Source: Macrostomum hystrix (Eukaryota; Platyhelminthes; Macrostomidae). From it: DNA of 64,000 bases. The translations under genes were made by a program, and so were the position numbers. The notes under the pieces were generated by a model. That model did not search any database. It was not told the origin of the DNA and was given only the letters and a program-made list of their open reading frames with translations. Below, in pieces: positions 10,188 through 21,000 of the stretch; the first letter of the stretch is position 1, and each line of letters opens with the position of its first letter. The stretch spans positions 12,484,001 to 12,548,000 of the forward strand of contig CATNEN010000001.1 in assembly GCA_950097015.1 (NCBI GenBank), written 5' to 3'.

Positions 10188-11032
10188 AATAGCGGTAAAT
10201 TTGCACCGAAATACAACCAAAAGCTAAACAAGATCGCACACACTTAACATGGCGCTGTCTCATGTATATATATATAATATTTAAACAAATTTTGTTACGA
10301 AAACCAGACTTCCCAAAAGTTAAACAAAACAAAATCGAATCAATACAAAATTTACCGCGAGCTAATAAAACCAAAACATAGATAAATCAATCAATCAGAT
10401 TTTTTACTTTTAAAAGCAGAAAAAACACAAAGCAATATTGTGATTATGAAAATCAGGCATCTAGAAAGTGAACAATAAATTAATAATTTTTTTGGTAAAA
10501 TTAAATTGAAATCGTTTTTACTGGCAAATTGATCCGAGTTAGAATAATATATAGGCTAAAGATTTCTCTATAAAACTGCAAAAGTTAAATATGAAATTTT
10601 TGTAAAAAACACAAATTTAGTTTCTGTTATTAAAAAAGCAAGGAACCGTTTTTTTTCAACCGGCGAATTTCTAATTCTCAAATTCGACGTCTCAAAAACA
10701 TGAATTGTTGAGCAGTAGAAATCTAAAAAAAAAGTAACTTAAAAAAAATCTGCAATGCAAAACAGGAAAAATTGGGAGAAAACTACAGTTAAAATTCTGT
10801 GATTGCTAATGCACACAGACGCATGGGCCCGACAATAACAGGCATTGTTTACTGAGCTCACAGAATCAATGAGTGGAGTGTCTGACAGCTTTCTGTCTAC
10901 CTGTGAACGATAAAATTCGCACCATAAAATAGAAATCTTTATTTATTTATTTTCTTTGAAACTTAAAATGATTGAAAAGTTCCTATTTTAAATTGCCAAA
11001 TGACTTCGGGGGGGATTAATTACCGAATCTTA
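10188..11032. other. AT-rich intergenic DNA
   Basis: The stretch is A/T-rich with homopolymer runs and a short (TA)n near 10263. I see no gene, RNA or transposon signature. Confidence 0.55.
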
Positions 11033-13080
11033 TGACCCGGGAGGGTGTAATTGACTGATGACCGATTTCCTCATATGACCAGGATTAGAGTAATGACCGA
11101 TTTCCTGATATGACCAGGATGAGAGTAATGACCGATTTCCTGATATGACCAGGATGAGAGTAATGACCGATTTCCTAATATGACCAGGATGAGAGTAATG
11201 ACCGATTTCCTAATATGACCAGGATGAGGAGTAATGACCGATTTCCTAATATGACCAGGATGAGAGTAATGACCGATTTCCTAATAAGACCAGGACAAGA
11301 GTAATGACCGATTTCCTAATATGACCAGGATGAGAGTAATGACCGGTTTCCTAATATGACCAGGATGAGAGTAATGACCGATTTCCTAATATGACCAGGA
11401 TGAGAGTAATGACCGATTTCCTAATATGACCAGGATGAGAGTAATGACCGATTTCCTAATATGACCAGGATGAGAGTAATGACCAATTTCCTAATAAGAC
11501 CAGGACAAGAGTAATGACCGATTTCCTAATATGACCAGGATGAGAGTAATGACCGATTTCCTAATATGACCAGGATGAGGAGTAATGACCGATTTCCTAA
11601 TATGACCAGGATGAGAGTAATGACCGATTTCCTAATAAGACCAGGACAAGAGTAATGACCGATTTCCTAATATGACCAGGATGAGAGTAATGACCGGTTT
11701 CCTAATATGACCAGGATGAGAGTAATGACCGATTTCCTAATATGACCAGGATGAGAGTAATGACCGATTTCCTAATATGACCAGGATGAGGAGTAATGAC
11801 CGATTTCCTAATATGACCAGGATGAGAGTAATGACCGATTTCCTAATAAGACCAGGACAAGAGTAATGACCGATTTCCTAATATGACCAGGATGAGAGTA
11901 ATGACCGGTTTCCTAATATGACCAGGATGAGAGTAATGACCGATTTCCTAATATGACCAGGATGAGAGTAATGACCGATTTCCTAATATGACCAGGATGA
12001 GAGTAATGACCGATTTCCTAATATGACCAGGATGAGAGTAATGACCAATTTCCTAATAAGACCAGGACAAGAGTAATGACCGATTTCCTAATATGACCAG
12101 GATGAGAGTAATGACCAATTTCCTAATAAGACCAGGACAAGAGTAATGACCGATTTCCTAATAAGACCAGGACAAGAGTAATGACCGATTTCCTAATATG
12201 ACCAGGATGAGAGTAATGACCGGTTTCCTAATATGACCAGGATGAGAGTAATGACCGGTTTCCTAATTTGACCAGGATGAGAGTAATGACCGATTTCCTA
12301 ATAAGACCAGGACAAGAGTAATGACCGATTTCCTAATATGACCAGGATGAGAGTAATGACCGATTTCCTAATAAGACCAGGACAAGAGTAATGACCGATT
12401 TCCTAATATGACCAGGATGAGAGTAATGACCGGTTTCCTAATATGACCAGGATGAGAGTAATGACCGGTTTCCTAATTTGACCAGGATGAGAGTAATGAC
12501 CGATTTCCTAATAAGACCAGGACAAGAGTAATGACCGATTTCCTAATATGACCAGGATGAGAGTAATGACCGGTTTCCTAATATGACCAGGATGAGAGTA
12601 ATGACCGATTTCCTAATATGACCAGGATGAGAGTAATGACCGGTTTCCTAATATGACCAGGATGAGAGTAATGACCGATTTCCTAATATGACCAGGATGA
12701 GAGTAATGACCGATTTCCTAATATGACCAGGATGAGAGTAATAACCGATTTCCTAATATGACCAGGATGAGAGTAATGACCGGTTTCCTAATATGACCAG
12801 GATGAGAGTAATGACCGGTTTCCTAATATGACCAGGATGAGAGTAATGACCGATTTCCTAATATGACCAGGATGAGAGTAATGACCGGTTTCCTAATATG
12901 ACCAGGATGAGAGTAATGACCGGTTTCCTAATATGACCAGGATGAGAGTAATGACCGATTTCCTAATATGACCAGGATGAGAGTAATGACCGATTTCCTA
13001 ATATGACCAGGATGAGAGTAATGACCGGTTTCCTAATATGACCAGGATGAGAGTAATGACCGGTTTCCTAATATGACCAC
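11033..13080. repeat. 35-bp satellite array E, about 58 copies
   Basis: Part of the unit is AGTAATGACCGATTTCCTAA; period 35, with an occasional 36-base unit (GGAGTAATG). Diagnostic variants (CTAATAAGACCAGGACAAG, GACCGGTTTCC) recur in ordered groups, giving higher-order repeats. The first units (11033-11100) are diverged. The TAATGACC core is shared with array D. Confidence 0.97.
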
Positions 13081-13555
13081 CTGTTGAGGACAATTGTCTC
13101 GTTGTTGTTAGTACATGAGACATGATTAGCGGCAGAAGTCTAACGTTTTTAATCAGAAAAATTAATTTGCCATTGCTGTGAATTACTCTGACTAAAATAC
13201 CTTACTTTACTAGAATTTATTATTTTCCATAGGGATAAGCAACATTTTTACAGCAAAGTCATGGAGTCCACTTTTGGCACTACGCAGAAAATCACACGCC
13301 ATGATTGATTGACTTGTAAAAACTAACAACAATTAACCAATAAACTTTATTTGACCACAAAATTGACATTACGAGCTATTAGTTTTTTAGTTTTCTCTGC
13401 TTGTGTGTACTTTCGTCAAATTGAACTGACAATGATAAGAAAAATTTTAAATAGACAAAATATTCAACTTGATGCACATAAATCCAAACACATAAAAGTA
13501 CATTTCACATGCTATGAGACACAGAAAATAACTTGGAATCTATTTTTGAGTACAA
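13081..13555. other. AT-rich spacer between satellites
   Basis: No supported feature; a 73-codon ORF here has no motif. Confidence 0.5.
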
Positions 13556-14605
13556 TTGGGAACATACTTTAAAGTAGATTTGAGAATATATTTCAAAGTA
13601 GATATGAGAATAGATGAGATAATAGACATGAGAATAGATGTGAGAGGAGACATGAGAATATATGTGAGAGGAGACATGAGAATAGATGTGAGAGTAGACA
13701 GGAGAATAGATGTGAGAGTAGACATGAGAATAGATGTGAGAGTAGACAGGAGAATAGATGTGAGAGTAGACATGAGAATAGATGTGAGAGGAGACATGAG
13801 AATATATGTGAGAGGAGACATGAGAATAGATGTGAGAGTAGACAGGAGAATAGATGTGAGAGTAGACATGAGAATAGATGTGAGAGGAGACATGAGAATA
13901 GATGTGAGAGGAGACATGAGAATAGATGTGAGAGTAGACAGGAGAATAGATGTCAGTGGAGACATGCGAATAGATGTCAGAGTAGACATGAGAATAGATG
14001 TGAGAGGAGACATGAGATTATATGTGAGAGTAGACAGGAGAATAGATGTGAGAGTAGACATGAGAATAGATGTGAGAGTAGACAGGAGAATAGATGTGAG
14101 AGTAGACATGAGAATAGATGTGAGAGTAGACAGGAGAATGGATGTGAGAGTAGACATGAGAATAGATGTGAGAGTAGACAGGAGAATAGATGTGAGAGTA
14201 GACAGGAGAATAGATGTGAGAGTAGACAGGAGAATAGATGTGAGAGTAGACAGGAGAATAGATGTGAGAGTAGACAGGAGAATAGATGTCAGTGGAGACA
14301 TGAGAATAGATGTGAGAGGAGACATGAGAATAGATGTGAGAGGAGACATGAGAATAGATGTGAGAGGAGACATGAGAATAGATGTGAGAGTAGACAGGAG
14401 AATAGATGTCAGTGGAGACATGCGAATAGATGTCAGAGTAGATATGAGAATAGATGTGAGAGGAGACATGAGATTATATGTGAGAGTAGACAGGAGAATA
14501 GATGTGAGAGTAGACATGAGAATAGATGTGAGAATAGACATGAGAATAGATGTCAGAGTAGACATGAGAATAGATGTGAGAGTAGACATGAGAATAGACT
14601 ACAGG
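13556..14605. repeat. 24-bp (2 x 12) satellite array
   Basis: The unit contains GTGAGAGTAGACATGAGAAT and is built of two related 12-base halves (GAGAATAGATGT and GAGAGTAGACAT). Because 24 is a multiple of 3 and the unit lacks stops in some frames, ORFs of about 350-370 codons are open on both strands. These are repeat artefacts, not genes. Confidence 0.95.
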
Positions 14606-14779
14606 CTCGGTACATTTGAGAAGCAAAGATCTGATAAAGAAAAACGGGAAACATTAGAGAAAATAAATAGCAGCAAATAGAAAGCAAAGCAAGTTTAAAC
14701 AGAAAAACAAAGAATGAAAAGAAGTTCAAAACAGATTCGATAATGGATAACACACGCACGAGTTTGTTCAGAGGAAAAT

Positions 14780-15052
14780 CTACAAATCCCCTCTGTTGCT
14801 ACCGCCGCTGCCGCGTCGGCTCTGTTTAGCCGAAGCGGCGCCCTCCTGCAAGTCCAGAAACTCCGTCATTAGCGGCGGCACGAAGCGCGGATTGGACATG
14901 TTGGCCAAATCGGCAAAGTCCTTCTCAAGGCCGCGCAGCTCGGCTAGCTGGGACAACAGCTGGGGATAAACTTTTCGGGCGTGGGAGACGGCGAAGCGAG
15001 TGCGCAACAGTCGATCTAAGAGCAGGCAGTACTTCACCTGCGACTCTTCCAC
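14780..15052 (-). CDS. NR1J: NR1J exon: C-terminal ligand-binding domain, helices 9-12
   Basis: The acceptor is ATTCCGCAG|GTGGAAGAG, so the exon begins with Val, not Met. It continues the helix 8-9 region (VEESQVKYCLLLDRLL), then helix 10, then the AF-2 core PPLMTEFLDL, and stops at a TAG after a short Ser/Gly/Arg tail. The phase matches the preceding exon, which ends in GRDL. Confidence 0.85.
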   Translation of the reverse strand: MEESQVKYCLLLDRLLRTRFAVSHARKVYPQLLSQLAELRGLEKDFADLANMSNPRFVPPLMTEFLDLQEGAASAKQSRRGSGGSNRGDL

Positions 15053-18000
15053 CTGCGGAATGCGAATGGGGATGCTTTTAGAGAGGATCTGGGAGCAAGA
15101 GTGCTCAAACTTGAGGATCTGGGAGCAAGAGTGCTGAAACTTGAGGATCTGGGAGCAAGAGTGCTCAAACTTGAGGATCTGGGAGCAAGAGTGCTGAAAC
15201 TTGAGGATCTGGGAGCAAGAGTGCTCAAACTTGAGGATCTGGGAGCAAGAGTGCTCAAACTTGAGGATCTGGGAGCAAGAGTGCTCAAACTTGAGGATCT
15301 GGGAGCAAGAGTGCTCAAACTTGAGGATCTGGAAGCAAGAGTGCTCAAACTTGAGGATCTGGAAGCATGAGTGCTCAAACTTGAGGATCTGGGAGCATGA
15401 GTGCTCAAACTTGAGGATCTGGAAGCAATAAATCTAACTTATTGTTGCAGCTAAAAGTACAAAAAGTATTACCGAAGCACAAAAAATGCTAGTGCCTGTC
15501 AGAAGGAAAATTCAGCACAGTAAAAAAGTTAGGAATGTCAATACAGCTGACAAACATCACTGCTAGCTGTCTGTAACGGCCTAAGACAAATGCGATTGCA
15601 TTAGGTGGTAAGCTAAACTAAGGGATTGGGGGATAGGTCATTTTGACTTTGAAGACGGAAGACTTTGGAATCGATGTTTGCATTACATAAGAAAGCAAAT
15701 AAAACGTCTCAGATAGGGAATGTTGAGATTGACACAGCAAAATTTAGTAAGATTGAGTCGGGGTGAGATTCAGTCAGTTTGAGATTGAGTCAGGTTGAGA
15801 TTGAGTCAGGTTGAGATTGAGTCAGGTTGAGATTGAGTCAGGTTGAGATTGAGTCAGGTTGAGATTGTGTCAGGGCGAGATTGATTTGGGGTGAGATTGA
15901 GTCAGGGTGAGATTGAGTCAGGGTGAGATTGAGTCAGGGTGAGATTGAGTCAGGTTGAGATTGAGTCAGGTTGAGATTGAGTCAGGTTGAGATTGAGTCA
16001 GGTTGAGATTGAGTCAGGTTGAGATTGAGTCAGGTTGAGATTGTGTCAGGGTGAGATTGATTTGGGGTGAGATTGAGTCAGGGTGAGATTGAGTCAGGGT
16101 GAGATTGAGTCAGGGTGAGATTGAGTCAGGTTGAGATTGTGTCAGGGTGAGATTGATTTGGGGTGAGATTGAGTCAGGGTGAGATTGAGTCAGGTTGAGA
16201 TTGAGACAGGTTGAGATTGAGTCAGGTTGAGATTGTGTCAGGGTGAGATTGTGTCAGGGTGAGATTGATTTGGGGTGAGATTGAGTCAGGGTGAAATTGA
16301 GTCAGGTTGAGATTGAGTCAGGTTGAGATTGAGTCAGGTTGAGATTGAGTCAGGTTGAGATTGAGTCAGGTTGAGATTGAGTCAGGTTGAGATTGTGTCA
16401 GGGTGAGATTGATTTGGGGTGAGATTGAGTCAGGGTGAGATTGAGTCAGGGTGAGATTGAGTCAGGTTGAGATTGAGTCAGGTTGAGATTGTGTCAGGGT
16501 GAGATTGATTTGGGGTGAGATTGAGTCAGGGTGAGATTGAGTCAGGGTGAGATTGATTTGGGGTGAGATTGAGTCAGGGTGAGATTGAGTCAGGGTGAGA
16601 TTGAGTCAGGTTGAGATTGAGTCAGGTTGAGATTGTGTCAGGGTGAGATTGATTTGGGGTGAGATTGAGTCAGGGTGAGATTGAGTCAGGGTGAGATTGA
16701 GTCAGGTTGAGATTGAGTCAGGCTGTGAGTTGGCTCAGGGTGTGAGTAGGCTCAGGGTGTGAGTAGGCTCAGGGTGTGAGTAGGCTCAGGGTGTGAGTAG
16801 GCTCAGGGTGTGAGTAGGCTCAGGGTGTGAGTTGGCTCAGGGTGTGAGTAGGCTCACCAGGTCGCGGCCCTCAGGTGTCAGTCCGGCCCTGTCGGGGCTG
16901 AACAGGCAGCAGATAAGCAGCAGCACCAGTGTGTGGTGATCGCACTGCAGGTTGCTACGCAGTGTCCTGGCCAGCTGAAAGAAGGCGTGCCCAGCATTGG
17001 GCCCAGCAGCGCGCAGGAAGTCCTGGCCCTGCATGGAGTCGGCGTCGGCGCTGTCCGTGGCGTCGAGAAACCTGGCGTTGTCCGGATCGAAGCTGATGAC
17101 GCCCCTGAGCAGGATGAGCTCCAGGGCGCCACCCTTGAGCAGGCAGACCTTGTCAGGCTGGCTGAGCTGACGAAACTCTGCCAGCTTCTTGCTCAGATCG
17201 ATGACCCGCATAACCGATAGCTCGGCGAAGTTGATCAGGTCTTCAACATTGGCTGCCCGCTGGCCGTGACGCTCGGCTACGCGGACCTCGGCAGACAGGC
17301 GATAGTACTCGGCTAGCTGGGCCACTTCCTGGGCATCGGCTTCGGACATGAGATCCCGCTCAGCCAGCTCAGCGGGTGTGAGCTCCTTGGCGATCAGCCC
17401 GATGGTCTCAAGGGTGCGGAGTAGCCTGGGGAGGGTTGGGACAAGCCATGTGACTTCAGTTAAAGCATCCATCAGGGACTGAAAACATTCATATGGGTGA
17501 AAGGTGAGCAGTTCTCACGACTCACGACCGGAAGGTCTGGGGTTCGATTCTGGACTCTAGTCACACCGTTTAGACACAGCCAGCGATGAGGCAATTCTGC
17601 CCATTTCGCTGACTCCTGAGCAAACACTCAACACAGATACCGTACGCAGGTACATGCCCTGCGCCCCAAAATGAATTTGCGGCTGCGCCCCAAATGAATG
17701 TGGCCTCACCGCGAAATCGAGCTCAGGGACATTGGCGCGAGAGGCAAACGCGTTGACAGCTCTGCCACTCACCCCCATGTCCTTGAGCAAGACACTTAAC
17801 AGGGGATTTTAGCCTAGTGGTTATGGCGTCGGACTCACGACTTGAAGGTCGGGGGTTCGATTCCCGACTCCACTGGAACAATTTGTGTCCTTTAATTCTG
17901 AGTTGCCCTAGCTGTGAAATGGGTAAAGGGGTAATTGAGGGTGGGTATGGCGTCCCAGTCTTACCTGGCTTACCAGGCTTACGAGAAACAGACAAAGCGG

Positions 18001-21000
18001 AAATCAAAAGAAAATAGGAGAAAAATCTACACGATTGAACCTTGGCTCTCGCGCATGCCTGTCTTCTTGTGTTTGCTTAGGCCAAGATGACTTGCTTTAC
18101 AAACACGATTCTGTCCATCACCTAAGTTAGAATGCTGGAAAAATAACAACTTGATATCCAGGAATGAAAAAGGGATGATGTACAAGTATTTACATAATCG
18201 ATATCAACCTTTTTGTCACGGGTTTTAAGAATCGTTTTTTGTCAGGGGTCGACTCCTAGCGGCTTTAAGGTAGAATACGGCAAAATACAACAGAGAGTAG
18301 CACTGACTGCGGAGTAATGAGACAATGATGAGACAAGACACGGGACAGATAAGACACGGGACAGATAAGACACGGGACAGATAAGACACGGGACAGATAA
18401 GACACGGGACAGATAAGACACGGGACAGATAAGACACGGGAGATATGAGACACGGCGGAGATGAGTCACGAGAGATGATGAGCACTGGAGAAATAAGGCA
18501 AGGGATGAGACGGGGAGAGTTGAGACGGGGAGAGTTGAGACGGGGAGAGATGAAACAGGGGAGAGATGAGACAGGGGAGAGATGAGACAGGGGAGATATG
18601 AGACAGGGGAGAGATGAGACAGAGGAGAGATGAGACAGAGGAGAGATGAGACACGGGAGAGATGAGACACGGGAGAGATGAGACACGGGAGAGATGAGAC
18701 ACGGGAGAGATGAGACAGAGGAGAGATGAGACACGGGAGAGATGAGACACGAGAGAGATGAGACGAGGAGAGATGAGACAGGGAAGAGATGAGACAGGGG
18801 AGAGATGAGACACGGGAGAGATGAGACGCGGGAGAGATGAGACACGAGAGAGATGAGACACGAGAGAGATGAGACACGGGAGAGATGAGACGCGGGAGAG
18901 ATGAGACAGTAATCTCTTTTCTAATCGAATCAAAGAGATCAGACAGGCTACGCATATAGAGTATAGGCTGCAAGGAAAAACGAAGATTTTGCACCCCTGA
19001 TTAAATGGATTCTGTATATGATAAATTTTCGCAACACAGTACTGCCTTAAAGCCTTGGAAGTAGAGTGTATATGTTTTATAACCGTAAATGAGAAAAATC
19101 CTACATTCCATTTTTAGCTTGTTTCGATACAAAGCGTCATTAAATCAGTTTTCTAAATATATCGGCGCAGTAGAAAGTGACTATAGCTTTTATAAACACA
19201 TTCTTTCAAAACATATCGGGCATAAAAGTTACTAAAAGAAACTTGCTTATTCTGATCAATCTTCTTTCTCTTCTCGGTCTTCTCCTCCTCGGTGAGTATG
19301 TACTCTTTCTTCATGCCGATTTCGAAGCACTTTTTCAGACGGCACCGCTTGCAGAAGCGTCGATTAGAAACATCGATTTGGCAGCTGCCTTCGTAGGGGC
19401 ATTTCAAGGCCTCCTGGACATTGTTCAGTTGTAAATTTTTCTTTTATTACCAAAAAATTAGGAATAGGTGATATTTGGTAAGGGTGAGCTTTGGAATAAG
19501 TGAGATTTGGAATAAGTGAGATTTGGGAGGGGTGAGATTTGGTATGGTTGAGATTTGGGATGGGTGAGATTTGGGAGGGGTGAGATTTGGAATAAATGAG
19601 ATTTGGAAGAGGTGAGGTTTGGAAGGGTTGAGATTTGGAATAAATGAGATTTGGAAGGGGTGAGATTTGGAAGGGTTGAGATTTTGAATAAATTAGATTT
19701 GGAAGAGTTGCGATTTGGGAGAAGTGAGATTTAGGAGGGGTGAGATTTGGAAGGGTTGAGATTTTGAATAAATGAGATTTGGAAGAGTTGAGATTTTGGA
19801 GAAGTGAGATTTGGGAGGGGTGAGATTTGGAAGGGGTGAGATTTGGAAGGGGTGAGATTTGAAAGGGGTGGGATTTGGAAGGGGTGAGATTTGGGAGAGG
19901 TGAGATTTGGAAGGGGTGAAATTTGGGATGGGTGAGATTTGGAAGGGGTGAGATTTGGGAGGTGTGAGATTTGGAAGGGGTGAAATTTGGGATGGTTGAG
20001 ATTTGGAAGGGGTGAGATTTGGGATGGGTGAGATTTAGAAGGGGTGATATTTGGAAGGGGTGAGATTTGGAATAAATGAGATTTGGAAGGGGTGAGATTT
20101 GGAAGGGTTGAGATTTTGAATAAATGAGATTTGGAAGAGTTAAGATTTGGGAGAAGTGAGATTTGGGAGGGGTAGGATTTGGAAGGGGTGAGATTTGGAA
20201 GGGGTGAGATTTGAAAGGGGTGGGATTTGGAAGGGGTGAGATTTGGGAGAGGTGAGATTTGGAAGGGGTGAAATTTGGGATGGGTGAGATTTGGAAGGGG
20301 TGAGATTTGGGAGGTGTGAGATTTGGAAGGGGTGAGATTTGGAAGGGGTGAAATTTGGGATGGTTGAGATTTGGAAGGGGTGAGATTTGGAAGGGGTGAG
20401 ATTTGAAAGGAGTGGGATTTGGAAGGGGTGAGATTTGGGAGAGGTGAGATTTGGAAGGGGTGAAATTTGGGATGGGTGAGATTTGGAAGGGGTGAGATTT
20501 GGGAGGTGTGAGATTTGGAAGGGGTGAGATTTGGAAGGGGTGAAATTTGGGATGGTTGAGATTTGGAAGGGGTGAGATTTGGGATGGGTGAGATTTAGAA
20601 GGGGTGATATTTGGAAGGGGTGAGATTTGGAATAAATGAGATTTGGAAGGGGTGAGATTTGGAAGGGTTGAGATTTTGAATAAATGAGATTTGGAAGAGT
20701 TAAGATTTGGGAGAAGTGAGATTTGGGAGGGGTAGGATTTGGAAGGGGTGAAATTTGGGATGGTTGAGATTTGGAAGGGGTGAGATTTGGGATGGGTGAG
20801 ATTTGGAAGGGGTGATATTTGGAAGGGGTGAGATTTGGAATAAATGAGATTTGGAAGGGGTGAGATTTGGAAGGGTTGAGATTTGGGAGGGATGAGATTT
20901 GGAAGGGTTGAGATTTGGGAGGGGTGAGATTTGGGAGGGTGAGATTTGGAAGGGTTGAGATTTGGAAGGGGTGAAATTTGGGAGGGGTGAGATTTGGAAG

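Noticed and set aside
8673-13080. CRISPR-like regular repeats
   Set aside because: Units are contiguous without unique spacers and the DNA is clearly animal.
13540-14680. Two ORFs of about 350-375 codons on opposite strands
   Set aside because: Both are translations of a 24-bp tandem repeat that lacks stops; no start context, domain or non-repetitive part.
17808-17880. Possible tRNA gene
   Set aside because: A and B boxes and a T-arm are present, but the acceptor-stem ends do not pair and the sequence continues into a SINE body seen again at 39.2 kb.
18225-18994. Minus-strand ORFs of 206-250 codons, Ser/Leu/Pro-rich
   Set aside because: Product of the 16-bp array in a nuclear receptor intron, open in several frames.
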